Notes: generated by a model from the sequence alone, not told the origin. A DNA stretch of 64,000 nt from Pseudomonas rustica (GCF_018336155.1 NZ_JAGYHF010000002.1:124001-188000); one strand, 5' to 3'. Shown: positions 51,136 to 60,673, numbered from the stretch's first letter. Made by a program: numbers and translations.

Positions 51136-52701
51136 ATGGTATTTTCATCCAACGTGTTCCTGTTTCTGTTCTTGCCGATCTTTCTCGGCTTGTACTACTT
51201 GAGCGGGCAACGCTATCGCAATTTGCTGCTGCTGATCGCCAGCTACGTGTTCTACGCCTGGTGGCGTGTGGACTTCCTCGCGCTGTTCGCTGCCGTCACA
51301 TTGTGGAACTACTGGATCGGCCTCAAAGTCGGTGCCGCCGGTGTCAGAACCAAACCGGCGCAGCGCTGGCTGCTGCTCGGTGTCGCAGTCGATTTGTGCA
51401 TCCTCGGCTACTTCAAGTACGCCAACTTCGGCGTCGACAGCATCAACGCGATGATGACGTCGGTCGGTCTGTCGCCGTTCATCCTCACCCACGTGCTGCT
51501 GCCGATCGGTATCTCGTTCTACATCTTCGAATCGATCAGCTACATCATCGACGTGTATCGCGGCGACACCCCGGCCACGCGCAACCTGATCGACTTCGCC
51601 GCCTTCGTAGCGATCTTCCCGCACTTGATTGCCGGCCCGGTGTTGCGTTTCCGCGACCTCGCCGACCAGTTCAACAACCGCACGCACACCCTCGATAAAT
51701 TCTCCGAGGGCTGCACGCGGTTCATGCAGGGTTTCATCAAGAAAGTCTTCATCGCCGACACCCTCGCGGTGGTCGCTGACCATTGCTTCGCCCTGCAAAA
51801 CCCGACCACCGGCGATGCCTGGCTCGGCGCACTGGCCTACACCGCGCAGCTGTATTTCGACTTCTCCGGTTACAGCGACATGGCGATTGGTCTGGGCTTG
51901 ATGATGGGTTTCCGCTTCATGGAAAACTTCAAACAGCCGTACATCAGCCAGTCGATTACCGAGTTCTGGCGTCGCTGGCACATTAGCCTGTCGACCTGGC
52001 TGCGTGACTACCTGTACATCACCCTCGGCGGTAACCGTAAAGGCACGCTGATGACCTATCGCAACCTGTTCCTGACCATGCTCCTCGGTGGTCTGTGGCA
52101 CGGCGCGAACATCACCTACATCGTCTGGGGCGCCTGGCACGGCATGTGGCTGGCGATTGAAAAAGCGCTGGGCCTGAACACTTCGCCACGCAGCCTCAAC
52201 CCGATCCGCTGGGCGCTGACCTTCCTGCTCGTGGTGATGGGCTGGGTGATCTTCCGCGCCGAGAACCTGCATGTCGCCGGCCGTATGTACGGCGCCATGT
52301 TCAGCTTCGGTGAATGGTCGTTGTCGGAACTCAATCAGGCCAGCCTCACCGGTCTGCAAGTGGCAACTTTGGTTGTGGCGTACGTGACGCTGGCCTTCTT
52401 CGGCCTGCGTGATCTGTACACCAACCAGCCGCCGGCCAAGAGCAAACCTGAAGTCAACGTCGAGGCCAACGGCCCAGCGACGGCGACTCCGGGAATGATC
52501 AAGGCAGCCCCTGGCGAAAACCCGGCGAGCATCCATGAGCCTGGCTACACCGTCGGCGTCGAAGCTCAGGTGCAACCGGCCTACTGGAGCGCGGACTGGT
52601 CGCGCTACGTGATGCGCGGCCTGATCCTGCTGCTGTTCATCGCCTCGATTCTCAAACTCTCGGCGCAAAGCTTCTCGCCGTTCCTTTACTTCCAGTTCTG
52701 A
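51136..52701 (+). CDS. algI: Alginate O-acetylation MBOAT protein AlgI
   Basis: 521 residues from MVFSSNVFLFLFLPIF, with about 11-13 membrane segments. It is a membrane-bound O-acyltransferase with the invariant His in LLGGLWHGANITYIVWGAWHG and the TEFWRRWHISLSTWLRDYLYI motif. It moves acetyl groups across the inner membrane to AlgJ and AlgX. The C-terminal loop (about 435-495) is a variable hydrophilic insertion (KSKPEVNVEANGPATATPG) before the last helix. Confidence 0.97.
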   Translation: MVFSSNVFLFLFLPIFLGLYYLSGQRYRNLLLLIASYVFYAWWRVDFLALFAAVTLWNYWIGLKVGAAGVRTKPAQRWLLLGVAVDLCILGYFKYANFGVDSINAMMTSVGLSPFILTHVLLPIGISFYIFESISYIIDVYRGDTPATRNLIDFAAFVAIFPHLIAGPVLRFRDLADQFNNRTHTLDKFSEGCTRFMQGFIKKVFIADTLAVVADHCFALQNPTTGDAWLGALAYTAQLYFDFSGYSDMAIGLGLMMGFRFMENFKQPYISQSITEFWRRWHISLSTWLRDYLYITLGGNRKGTLMTYRNLFLTMLLGGLWHGANITYIVWGAWHGMWLAIEKALGLNTSPRSLNPIRWALTFLLVVMGWVIFRAENLHVAGRMYGAMFSFGEWSLSELNQASLTGLQVATLVVAYVTLAFFGLRDLYTNQPPAKSKPEVNVEANGPATATPGMIKAAPGENPASIHEPGYTVGVEAQVQPAYWSADWSRYVMRGLILLLFIASILKLSAQSFSPFLYFQF

Positions 52702-52711
52702 GGGATCTGAC

Positions 52712-53887
52712 ATGACCCGCTCATTACGCATCTTCTACATCGCCCTGTTCCTGGTGACCCTGTTGGTCTTGGGTCTGTGGTCGGTTCGCAGCTTCTTCGG
52801 CTTCAGCACCAATGCCGATGCGACAGTGCTCAACGGTCGCTGGACCAAGGCTGTGGAAACGCACTACGACGATGAATTCCCGATCAAGCGTCTGGGCACC
52901 AACCTCTGGGCCGCGCTGGATTTCAAACTGTTCAACGAAGGTCGTCCGGGCGTGGTGCTCGGTCGCGATCAGTGGTTGTACAGCGATGAAGAATTCAACC
53001 CGATCGTCAACGAAGAGCTGAACCTGCAAGGCAACTACGCGCTGGTCGAAGGCGTGCGCCAGACCCTCAAAGAGAAAGGCGTGAAACTGGTGATGGCGAT
53101 CGTGCCGGCCAAGGTTCGTCTGTACCCGGAGCATCTGGGTGAAGTGAAACCGGCGAGCATCCACGAAAATCTCTATCAGGATTTCCATGCTCGTGTAGCC
53201 GCCGACAAGATCCTCGCCCCTGACTTGCTCAAGCCGTTCCAACAGGCCAAGCAAAGCGGTCAGCAAGTGTTCCTGCGCACCGATACGCACTGGACGCCGG
53301 AAGGCGCGGAGATCGCGGCGAACACCCTGGCGAAAACCATCGCCGACAAGTTCCCGCTCAGCGGCGAGCCGCAGCGCTTCGTCACCACCCCGGCGGAGAA
53401 GGTCACGCACAAGGGCGATCTGCGTCTGTTCCTGCCGCTCGATCCGCTGTTTGAAAACCTGATGCCGGCGCAAGAGCCGCTGCAAAAGCGCAACACCGTC
53501 GCGGCTGGTGATCAGCCTGCCGGTGACGACGCGCTGTTCGCCAGCAATGAAGTGCCGGTGGCACTGGTCGGCACCAGCTACAGCGCCAACCCCAACTGGA
53601 ACTTCGTCGGTGCCCTGAAACAAGCGCTGCACAGCGACGTGGTGAGCTACGCCGAAGACGGCCACGGCCCGATCCTGCCGATGCTCAGCTACCTGAAAAG
53701 CGATGACTTCAAGAACAGCCCGCCACAGGTGCTGATCTGGGAGTTTCCTGAACGATATCTGCCTGTGAACAACGAAATCGGCGACGCCGACCCGCAGTGG
53801 GTCGCAGAGCTTAAACAAGCCGGCGCGCGCCAACAAAACGTAGCAATCAACACTAAATCCGAGACGCCCGATCGGGCGCAAAACTGA
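52712..53887 (+). CDS. algJ: Alginate O-acetylation protein AlgJ
   Basis: 391 residues, inner-membrane anchored (about 5-27) with a periplasmic SGNH-like domain: Asp/His in LRTDTHWTPEGAE and Ser in VGTSYSANPNWNF. It accepts acetyl from AlgI. It lies 10 bp after algI and 14 bp before algF. AlgX carries the same motifs, so the two are paralogous parts of one acetylation pathway. Confidence 0.96.
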   Translation: MTRSLRIFYIALFLVTLLVLGLWSVRSFFGFSTNADATVLNGRWTKAVETHYDDEFPIKRLGTNLWAALDFKLFNEGRPGVVLGRDQWLYSDEEFNPIVNEELNLQGNYALVEGVRQTLKEKGVKLVMAIVPAKVRLYPEHLGEVKPASIHENLYQDFHARVAADKILAPDLLKPFQQAKQSGQQVFLRTDTHWTPEGAEIAANTLAKTIADKFPLSGEPQRFVTTPAEKVTHKGDLRLFLPLDPLFENLMPAQEPLQKRNTVAAGDQPAGDDALFASNEVPVALVGTSYSANPNWNFVGALKQALHSDVVSYAEDGHGPILPMLSYLKSDDFKNSPPQVLIWEFPERYLPVNNEIGDADPQWVAELKQAGARQQNVAINTKSETPDRAQN

Positions 53888-53901
53888 AAGAGAGGTACAC
53901 C

Positions 53902-54558
53902 ATGACTTTCACTACTACTCCTCGTCGTCTCGCAAAACGCATTGCACTGGTTGCAGGTCTGAGCGTGTTGTCGGTTCAAGCTTTCGCCGGTGGTGACGCC
54001 GCACTTTATGGCCCGACTGCACCGAAAGGCTCGACCTTTGTGCGTGTCTATAACGCCAGCAACGCTGAAGTCAGCGCCACCGTTGGCAGCACCAACCTGA
54101 GCGACGTTGCACCACTGGCCAGCAGCGACTTCAGCTTCATGCCGGGCGGTGATTACAGCGCCAAAGTCGGCAGCCAGACCCTGCCGGTGAAACTCGCCGG
54201 TGACCACTACTACACCCTGGTCAACAACGCTTCCGGCGCGCCGCAACTGATTGAAGAGCCGCCGTTCAAGAACAAGCAGAAATCCCTGGTACGCGTGCAG
54301 AACCTCAGCGACAAACCGCTGACCCTGAAGACCGCCGACGGCAAGACCGACGTGGTGCCGAACGTGGCCGCCAAGGGCCGTGGCGAACGTGAAATCAACC
54401 CGGTGAAAGTCAGCCTGGCGCTGTACGAAGGTGACAAGAAAGTCGGTGACGTAAAACCGGTTGCCCTGGAGCGCGGTGAAGCGGCGGTGCTGTACGTCAC
54501 CGGCAGCGGCAGCAGCCTGTCGCCAGTCTGGGTGAAACGCCCGGTATCGACTCGCTAA
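53902..54558 (+). CDS. algF: Alginate O-acetylation protein AlgF
   Basis: 218 residues, periplasmic, with signal peptide ending SVQAFA|GGDAALYG. Two repeated beta domains each begin with a motif of the type FVRVYNASN and LVRVQNLSD. It links AlgJ to AlgX in O-acetylation. A decayed REP pair follows before algA. Confidence 0.95.
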   Translation: MTFTTTPRRLAKRIALVAGLSVLSVQAFAGGDAALYGPTAPKGSTFVRVYNASNAEVSATVGSTNLSDVAPLASSDFSFMPGGDYSAKVGSQTLPVKLAGDHYYTLVNNASGAPQLIEEPPFKNKQKSLVRVQNLSDKPLTLKTADGKTDVVPNVAAKGRGEREINPVKVSLALYEGDKKVGDVKPVALERGEAAVLYVTGSGSSLSPVWVKRPVSTR

Positions 54559-54585
54559 CAAATTTCCCGATGAGACGCTGACCCC

Positions 54586-54670
54586 TGTAGGAGCTGCGGC
54601 ACGCTGCGATCTTTTGACTCTGTTTATGAAGATCAAGATCAACAGATCGCAGCCTTCGGCAACTCCTACA
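54586..54670. repeat. Mismatched REP-type repeat between algF and algA
   Basis: The left arm GTAGGAGCTGCGGCACGCTG and the right arm CAGCCTTCGGCAACTCCTAC belong to different subtypes (GGCACGC and GCCTTCGGC) and pair imperfectly. One ends in a CTCCTAC missing a base of the usual GCTCCTAC. Confidence 0.85.
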
Positions 54671-54765
54671 AGGGAATGCGGCGGCCTTTCGGTACGAAAC
54701 AAAAAAAAGAGTGAAACGACACAGCGTTCGTGCCTCTAACCAATCGATTTTATGGAGTAAACAAT

Positions 54766-56217
54766 ATGATTCCGGTGATCTTGTCAGGTGGTAGCGGTTC
54801 ACGTCTTTGGCCGCTTTCGCGTAAGCAGTTCCCTAAGCAATTCCTCGCCCTGACCGGCGAACACACGCTGTTCCAGCAGACCCTCGAGCGCCTGGTGTTC
54901 GAAGGCATGGACACCCCTATCGTGGTCTGTAACAAGGATCACCGCTTCATCGTCAACGAGCAGTTGAGCAATCGCAATCTGGAATGCCAGCGCATCCTGA
55001 TGGAACCGTTCGGCCGCAACACCGCGCCAGCCGTGGCGTTGACCGCGATGATGCTGGTCAATGAAGGTCGCGACGAACTGATGCTGGTGCTGCCGGCTGA
55101 CCACGTCCTCGAAGACCAGAAAGCCCTGCAACGCGCCCTCGCCCTGGCCACCGTCGCTGCGGAAAACGGCGAAATGGTGTTGTTCGGCGTGCCGGCGACC
55201 AAACCGGAAACCGGTTACGGCTACATCAAATCCACTGCAGATTCGCTGCTGCCCGAAGGCGTCAGCCGCGTCTCGCACTTCGTCGAAAAACCTGACGTCA
55301 AACGCGCCACCGAGTACGTGCAGTCCGGCGGTTACTACTGGAACAGCGGCATGTTCCTGTTCCGCGCCAGCCGCTTCCTCGAAGAGCTGAAAAAGCACGA
55401 CCCGGACATCTACGACACCTGCCTGCTGACCCTTGAGCGCAGCGAGCAGGATGCCGACACCGTGACGCTGGACGAAGCCACCTTCGCCTGCTGCCCGGAC
55501 AACTCCATCGACTACTCCGTGATGGAAAAAACCCAGCGCGCCTGCGTGGTGCCGCTGACCGCTGGCTGGAGCGATGTCGGTTGCTGGTCGTCCCTGTGGG
55601 AAGTCAACGAGAAAGACGCCAACGGCAACGTTACCAAAGGCGACGTGGTCATCCAGGACAGCAAGAACTGCATGATCCACGGCAACGGCAAACTGGTGTC
55701 GGTGATCGGTCTGGAAAACATCGTCGTGGTCGAAACCAAAGACGCCATGATGATCGCCCACAAAGACAAGGTTCAGGGCGTCAAGCAAATGGTCAACACG
55801 CTCAACGAGCAGGGCCGCAGCGAAACCCAGAACCATTGCGAGGTTTATCGTCCGTGGGGTTCGTATGACTCGGTGGACATGGGCGGGCGTTTCCAGGTCA
55901 AGCACATTTCGGTGAAACCGGGTGCATGCCTGTCGCTGCAGATGCACCACCACCGCGCCGAACACTGGATCGTGGTCAGCGGCACCGCCGAAGTGACCTG
56001 CGATGAAAACGTGTTCCTGCTCTGCGAAAACCAGTCGACCTACATCCCGATCGCCTCGGTGCATCGCCTGCGCAACCCGGGCAAGATCCCGCTGGAAATC
56101 ATCGAAGTCCAGTCGGGCTCGTACTTGGGCGAAGACGACATCGAACGCTTCGAAGACATTTACGGCCGCTCCACCCCGATCGAACGCGGCGTGTCGGTGA
56201 AAACCATCGCGCAGTAA
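54766..56217 (+). CDS. algA: Mannose-6-phosphate isomerase / mannose-1-phosphate guanylyltransferase
   Basis: 483 residues from MIPVILSGGSGSRLWPL with GGAG upstream. The N-terminal nucleotidyltransferase domain has the GGSGSRLWPLSRKQFPKQF signature and FVEKPD. The C-terminal cupin has the isomerase metal motif QMHHHRAEHWIVVSGTAEV. It is the bifunctional enzyme that makes GDP-mannose for AlgD. It is the last gene of the operon and is followed by a long terminator. Confidence 0.98.
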   Translation: MIPVILSGGSGSRLWPLSRKQFPKQFLALTGEHTLFQQTLERLVFEGMDTPIVVCNKDHRFIVNEQLSNRNLECQRILMEPFGRNTAPAVALTAMMLVNEGRDELMLVLPADHVLEDQKALQRALALATVAAENGEMVLFGVPATKPETGYGYIKSTADSLLPEGVSRVSHFVEKPDVKRATEYVQSGGYYWNSGMFLFRASRFLEELKKHDPDIYDTCLLTLERSEQDADTVTLDEATFACCPDNSIDYSVMEKTQRACVVPLTAGWSDVGCWSSLWEVNEKDANGNVTKGDVVIQDSKNCMIHGNGKLVSVIGLENIVVVETKDAMMIAHKDKVQGVKQMVNTLNEQGRSETQNHCEVYRPWGSYDSVDMGGRFQVKHISVKPGACLSLQMHHHRAEHWIVVSGTAEVTCDENVFLLCENQSTYIPIASVHRLRNPGKIPLEIIEVQSGSYLGEDDIERFEDIYGRSTPIERGVSVKTIAQ

Positions 56218-56233
56218 CTGATCGGCAAAACAA

Positions 56234-56295
56234 GAAGCCCTCGTCCAGCCCGTTGCGTTCCCTATCCGCAGCGGGTTGGGCGGGGGCTTTTTTTT
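56234..56295 (+). terminator. Terminator of the alginate operon
   Basis: Long interrupted stem AAGCCC...CCAGCCCGTTGCG / CGCAGCGGGTTGG...GGGCTT followed by T7, 17 bp after the algA stop. Confidence 0.9.
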
Positions 56296-56302
56296 AGAAG
56301 CG

Positions 56303-56381
56303 AAAGATCGCAGCCTGCGGCAGCTCCTACAGGGCAAACGCGTTCCAACTGTAGGAGCTGCCGCAGGCTGCGATCTTTTGA
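56303..56381. repeat. REP-type repeat, tail-to-tail pair
   Basis: AAAGATCGCAGCCTGCGGCA plus GCTCCTAC and then GTAGGAGCTGCCGCAGGCTG plus CGATCTTTTG, separated by AGGGCAAACGCGTTCCAACT. It directly follows the alginate terminator. Confidence 0.9.
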
Positions 56382-56453
56382 CTTTGCCCTTCCCATCGCC
56401 AACCTCACCTACGCTTAGGTAGGATGACCCTCTCTCTCCTAGAGGTCGTACAC

Positions 56454-56918
56454 ATGTTCATCGGCATTTTGCTGGTCATCACCTGGCTGATCCTGTTGCT
56501 GCGCTATCCGGCCAAAGCCTTGCCGGTGTCAGTGGCAGCCGCTATCGGCCTCGGTCTGGTAGCGATGTGGGTGGTGTGGCTGGACAACCGCGAGATCAAG
56601 CAACTCGCGCGCCTCGAGTTGCGCATCAGCTACGCGCCGGAGCAATGCCCGGCCGATCGTCCGCTGCAACTGAAGATGAACAACGGCAACAGTGTGCCGC
56701 TGACCGAACTGCGCTGGCGCATTGCAGCCTACGCGCCGGGTGACACGGTCAACCTGGCCGACAACCAATACACCGCACCGCGCTACCGTGGCCCCGGCGA
56801 ATTGCAGGCCGGTTCGACATGGGAAGACTGTTTGCCATTGCCGCCACTGCGTCCCGGTTATCGCCCGCAAACTCTGGAGTTCCGCGCCGAGCATTTGCAG
56901 GGTAGTTTCTCCGACTGA
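56454..56918 (+). CDS. Small membrane protein, function unknown
   Basis: 154 residues from MFIGILLVITWLILLLRYP. The first two helices (about 3-18, 25-43) form a hairpin, and a roughly 110-residue beta-rich soluble part follows: ELRISYAPEQCPADRPLQLKMNNGN, TVNLADNQYTAPRYRGPGELQAGSTWEDCLPLPPL with two cysteines. The soluble part is probably outside the cytoplasm. It is not a recognised family member. It lies 36 bp before an SDR gene in the same direction. Confidence 0.8.
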   Translation: MFIGILLVITWLILLLRYPAKALPVSVAAAIGLGLVAMWVVWLDNREIKQLARLELRISYAPEQCPADRPLQLKMNNGNSVPLTELRWRIAAYAPGDTVNLADNQYTAPRYRGPGELQAGSTWEDCLPLPPLRPGYRPQTLEFRAEHLQGSFSD

Positions 56919-56954
56919 TCCCCCTTCCCAACTTTTTTGCACAAGGAATGCGCC

Positions 56955-57779
56955 ATGCCCGTTGCGTTGATTACCGGTTGTTCCAGCGGCATCGGCCGCG
57001 CGCTCGCCGATGCGTTTAAAACCGCGGGCTACGAAGTCTGGGCCAGTGCGCGCAAGGCTGACGATGTCGCTGCATTGAATGCGGCCGGTTTTACCGCCGT
57101 GCAACTGGATGTCAACGACGGCGCGGCGCTGGCGCAACTCGGCGAGCGAATCAGTCAGGAGCATGGCGGCCTCGACGTGCTGATCAACAACGCCGGTTAT
57201 GGCGCGATGGGGCCGTTGCTCGACGGCGGTGTGCCGGCGATGCAGCGGCAGTTCGAAACCAATGTGTTTTCCATAGTCGGCGTTACCCGCGCGTTGTTTC
57301 CGGTGCTGCGGCGGGGCAAGGGACTGGTGGTGAATATCGGCAGCGTGTCAGGGGTTTTGGTCACGCCGTTTGCCGGTGCTTACTGCGCCTCGAAAGCGGC
57401 GGTGCACGCATTGACCGATGCCTTGCGCATGGAGTTGGCACCGTTCGGCATTCGTGTGATGGAAGTGCAGCCGGGGGCGATTCAGTCGAGCTTCGCCAAG
57501 AATGCCGGGCATGAGGCCGAGCAATTGATCAATGACCAATCGCCGTGGTTTCCGTTGCGTGAAGGCATTCGCGCGCGGGCCAAGGCTTCACAGGATAAGC
57601 CGACGCCGGCTGCTGAGTTTGCCGCTGATTTGCTCAAGGCTGTGCAGCAGAGCAACCCGCCGCGCTTGATCCGCATTGGTAACGGCAGCCGGGCGTTGCC
57701 GCTGTTGGCGGCGTTGTTGCCGAAGGGGTTGCTGGAGTCGGTGTTGATGAGGCGGTTCGGGTTGCAGAGGCAGCTCTGA
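56955..57779 (+). CDS. Short-chain dehydrogenase/reductase
   Basis: 274 residues from MPVALITGCSSGIGRALADAF. The NAD(P) motif is TGCSSGIG, NNAGYGAMG is the NNAG motif, and the catalytic pair is Y-C-A-S-K in GAYCASKAAV with the upstream Ser in NIGSVSG. It is an ordinary classical SDR and the substrate is unknown. The start is the ATG at 56955, with AAGGA upstream. Confidence 0.93.
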   Translation: MPVALITGCSSGIGRALADAFKTAGYEVWASARKADDVAALNAAGFTAVQLDVNDGAALAQLGERISQEHGGLDVLINNAGYGAMGPLLDGGVPAMQRQFETNVFSIVGVTRALFPVLRRGKGLVVNIGSVSGVLVTPFAGAYCASKAAVHALTDALRMELAPFGIRVMEVQPGAIQSSFAKNAGHEAEQLINDQSPWFPLREGIRARAKASQDKPTPAAEFAADLLKAVQQSNPPRLIRIGNGSRALPLLAALLPKGLLESVLMRRFGLQRQL

Positions 57780-57791
57780 GACCGGGTTGAC

Positions 57792-57866
57792 GCCTTCGCG
57801 AGCAAGCCCGCTCCCACAGGAGAATGCATTCCAAATGTGGGAGCGGGCTTGCTCGCGGAGAGGCCA
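57792..57866. repeat. REP-type inverted repeat (GAGCAAGC family), tail-to-tail
   Basis: CTTCGCGAGCAAGCCCGCTC and its inverse GAGCGGGCTTGCTCGCGGAG around CCACAGGAGAATGCATTCCA, between the SDR and LysR genes. Confidence 0.88.
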
Positions 57867-57885
57867 GACACTACACAGAAAATCC

Positions 57886-58767
57886 TCAGCCCCAACCCTT
57901 CATGAAATCAATAAACGCCCGCACCTTCAGCGGCAAATGCCGGGTGTCCGGGTACAGCGCGTACACCCCTTGCTGGGCAAAACGATAATCCGCCAACAAC
58001 CGTTGTAACCGTCCCGCTTCCAAATCTTCCTGAATCAACCATTGCGGCAAAATCGCCACGCCCTGCTCGGTCAACGCAAAGGCCCTGAGCGTCGCCGAGT
58101 TGTCCGCAACAATCGCAGTGGTTCCCGGTTTCGGCTGGTAGAAATGTTCAGCACCGTGCGGATCAGTCACCGTCATCTCCGGCACCCGCCCGTGCCCCAA
58201 CGTCGGCATCGACTCCAGCGCCGCCAGCGTATCAACCGGCGCAAAGCGCTCGACCAATCCCGGCGCTGCCACCGCAAACACCTCGAATGTCGACAACTGC
58301 ACCGCTCGCAGATTGGAGTCGTGCATGCGCCCCAAACGGATCGCCATATCAAACCGTTCAGAGATCAGATCGGCATGCGTCGAAGACGTCGACAGGTGAA
58401 TATTCAACTGCGGTTGCTGTTGACGAAACACCTCCAGCGCCGGCACCACTTGCGCCAGCGCGAACTCCACCGTCGTGGTAATCCGCAACGTGCCCTTGAG
58501 CTGTGAATGCTCCGAGCGCGCTTCCTCAATGGCCAGTCGCGCTTCATCCAGCGTGCGCAAACAGCGTCGATAAAAACGCTCGCCGGCGTCGGTCAGCGCC
58601 AGTTGCCGGGTGTTGCGCGTGAGCAAGGTCACGCCCAATTCCTCTTCCAGCCGCTTGAGATTGAAGCTCACCACCGCGCGAGTCTGGCCCAATGTGTCAG
58701 CGGCTGCGGTCAACGAACCGGCCTCGACCACGGCTTTGAAGGTGTCGAATCGATCCAGACTGACCAT
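57886..58767 (-). CDS. LysR-family transcriptional regulator
   Basis: 293 residues from MVSLDRFDTFKAVVEAGSLTAAADTLGQTRAVVSFNLKRLEEEL, the HTH of LysR regulators, followed by the type 2 periplasmic-binding-like sensor domain. The start is set by family similarity; the open frame extends 7 codons further upstream. It is divergent from the MFS transporter gene (109-bp gap), the classical arrangement of a LysR regulator with its target. Confidence 0.92.
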   Translation of the reverse strand: MVSLDRFDTFKAVVEAGSLTAAADTLGQTRAVVSFNLKRLEEELGVTLLTRNTRQLALTDAGERFYRRCLRTLDEARLAIEEARSEHSQLKGTLRITTTVEFALAQVVPALEVFRQQQPQLNIHLSTSSTHADLISERFDMAIRLGRMHDSNLRAVQLSTFEVFAVAAPGLVERFAPVDTLAALESMPTLGHGRVPEMTVTDPHGAEHFYQPKPGTTAIVADNSATLRAFALTEQGVAILPQWLIQEDLEAGRLQRLLADYRFAQQGVYALYPDTRHLPLKVRAFIDFMKGWG

Positions 58768-58876
58768 GGCCACGGTGCTCCTTGTCAAAATAATTTTGAC
58801 AAACTAGCAGCCAAACCAGCGTTTTCCTATCACCAGAAGCGCCCTACCCTGCACGTCTCATCACAGGGAAGCTGCC

Positions 58877-60244
58877 ATGGCTTATCGCTCGAAAGTCGCG
58901 CTGGTGTATTTGTTGGGCTTCGCCCTCGACTTGCTGAACATGTTTGTCGCCAGCATTGCCTACCCCGACATCGCCCAACAATTGCACGCCTCGGTGACGC
59001 AACTGGCGTGGATCACCAACGCCTACATGCTCGGGCTGACGCTGATCATTCCGCTGAGCGTGTGGCTGGCGGCACGGATCGGCGAACGACGGCTGATTCT
59101 CGCCTCGCTGCTGTTGTTCGGGATTGGCTCGGCGCTGGTGGCGCAAGCGGCATCGATCGAAAGCTTGATTGGCTGGCGCCTGCTGCAAGGGCTCGGTGGC
59201 GGGTTGTTGCTGCCGGTCGGTCAGGCGTTGGCGTATCGACAGTTTCCGCCATCGCAGCGCGCGCATTTCACCGGCGTGGTGTTGCTGGTGGCGCTGATGG
59301 TGCCGGCACTGTCGCCGGCGGCGGGCGGATTGATTGTTCAGGCGTTGTCGTGGCGGTGGATTTTCTACCTCAATTTGCCGGTGGCGCTGCTCGCTATTGG
59401 CCTTGGACTGTTCTGGCTGAAAGCCGATCAGCCTTCGAGTGAACGCCCGACGCTGGATGCGCGCGGCTTGCTATTGGCGGCGACTGCGCTGAGTTTGTTG
59501 TTGATCGCCGTCAGCATGGTGAGCGAAACAGACACCCGCATCCTCGGTCTCTTTGTCTTCGTGCTCAGCGTCCTGACCCTGTGCATTTATCTGCGTGACG
59601 GCTGGCGTAAACCCAACGCCATTCTCGACCTGCAACTGATCAAGAATCCGTCGCTGCGCCTGGCGATGCTGATCTACCTGTGCGTGCCCGGTGTCTTCAC
59701 CGGCACCCACATGATCGCCGTGTTGTACCTGCACATCCTTGGCTTAGGCGCGGCGCAAACCGGCGCGTTGATGCTGCCGTGGGCGCTGGGTTCGGGCGTG
59801 GCGATCATGTTCGGTAAACGCTGTTTCAATCGCCTCGGGCCCAAGCCGCTGTTGAGCGCTGGCATGCTCCTGCAATGCCTCGGTATCGTCTTGCTGATGC
59901 GCATCGAACAACCCGCCAGCACGCCGCTGATCATCGCCTACGGTCTGATGGGCCTGGGCGGCAGCCTGTGCAGCGTCACTGCGCAGACCTTGGCATTCGT
60001 CGGCATCGTGCCAGAAAAAATGGGCCACTCCAGTGCGCTGTGGAATATCAATCGTCAGCTCGGTTTTTGCCTCGGCGCGGCGTTGCTCAGCTCCTTGTTG
60101 GGGGCTTTGGGTGGTGAGGGTTTTCGCTACTGCTTCCTCGCTGCCGTGTTGCTGACGATGCTGCCGATGGTCAGTGTTTTGCGGTTCGATTCGACGGCAG
60201 TGCTCGCGCTGACTTCACAATTACCCAAGGAAAAATCTACATGA
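58877..60244 (+). CDS. MFS transporter, DHA2-like
   Basis: 455 residues, starting MAYRSKVALVYLLGFALDLLNMFVASIAYPDIAQQL, with about 12-14 helices. The NAYMLGLTLIIPLSVWLAARIGERR region is the motif A loop, and GWRLLQGLGGGLLLPVGQALAYRQFP is typical of DHA2 drug exporters. It is followed by a small gene that overlaps by 4 bp (ATGA). The substrate is unknown. Confidence 0.9.
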   Translation: MAYRSKVALVYLLGFALDLLNMFVASIAYPDIAQQLHASVTQLAWITNAYMLGLTLIIPLSVWLAARIGERRLILASLLLFGIGSALVAQAASIESLIGWRLLQGLGGGLLLPVGQALAYRQFPPSQRAHFTGVVLLVALMVPALSPAAGGLIVQALSWRWIFYLNLPVALLAIGLGLFWLKADQPSSERPTLDARGLLLAATALSLLLIAVSMVSETDTRILGLFVFVLSVLTLCIYLRDGWRKPNAILDLQLIKNPSLRLAMLIYLCVPGVFTGTHMIAVLYLHILGLGAAQTGALMLPWALGSGVAIMFGKRCFNRLGPKPLLSAGMLLQCLGIVLLMRIEQPASTPLIIAYGLMGLGGSLCSVTAQTLAFVGIVPEKMGHSSALWNINRQLGFCLGAALLSSLLGALGGEGFRYCFLAAVLLTMLPMVSVLRFDSTAVLALTSQLPKEKST

Positions 60245-60639
60245 CCGACTACAGCGAATACTTTGAAGAAGTGATTCAGGCACATGAGGCCATTGAACGA
60301 TGGTTTGCCGTGGAGGGAGACGACGCTGAACTGGAGCGACTGCTAGCGCGGTTTTCGCCTGAATTCTCTATGGTTTCGCCGTTGGGCCGGGTGTTGGATT
60401 TCGAGGCGTTGAGCGGGTTGTTTCGGATGGCTGGAGGTAAGAAGCGCGGGTTCAAAATCGAGCTCAGCGAGCTGTGCGGGATTGCATTACACGAGCGCGG
60501 TGCGACGGTGAGTTACCGCGAGCAGCAGACGGATGCGAGCGGATTGCATACGGATCGGCGTTCGACTGTGGTGTTTGAAAAACTTGAGTGCGGGCGAGTG
60601 ATTTGGCGGCATTTGCAGGAGACGTTTTGCGCTGAGTAA
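60241..60639 (+). CDS. Small NTF2-like (DUF4440-type) protein
   Basis: 132 residues, acidic N-terminal helix (YSEYFEEVIQAHEAIERWFA), then LLARFSPEFSMVSPLGRVLDFEALSGLF, typical of DUF4440/NTF2-like folds. It overlaps the transporter gene by 4 bp, so it is translationally coupled and probably acts with it. No catalytic residue can be assigned. Confidence 0.8.
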   Translation: MTDYSEYFEEVIQAHEAIERWFAVEGDDAELERLLARFSPEFSMVSPLGRVLDFEALSGLFRMAGGKKRGFKIELSELCGIALHERGATVSYREQQTDASGLHTDRRSTVVFEKLECGRVIWRHLQETFCAE

Positions 60640-60673
60640 TGACTTGGCACTCTCCTGGGATACCGAGCTGCCC

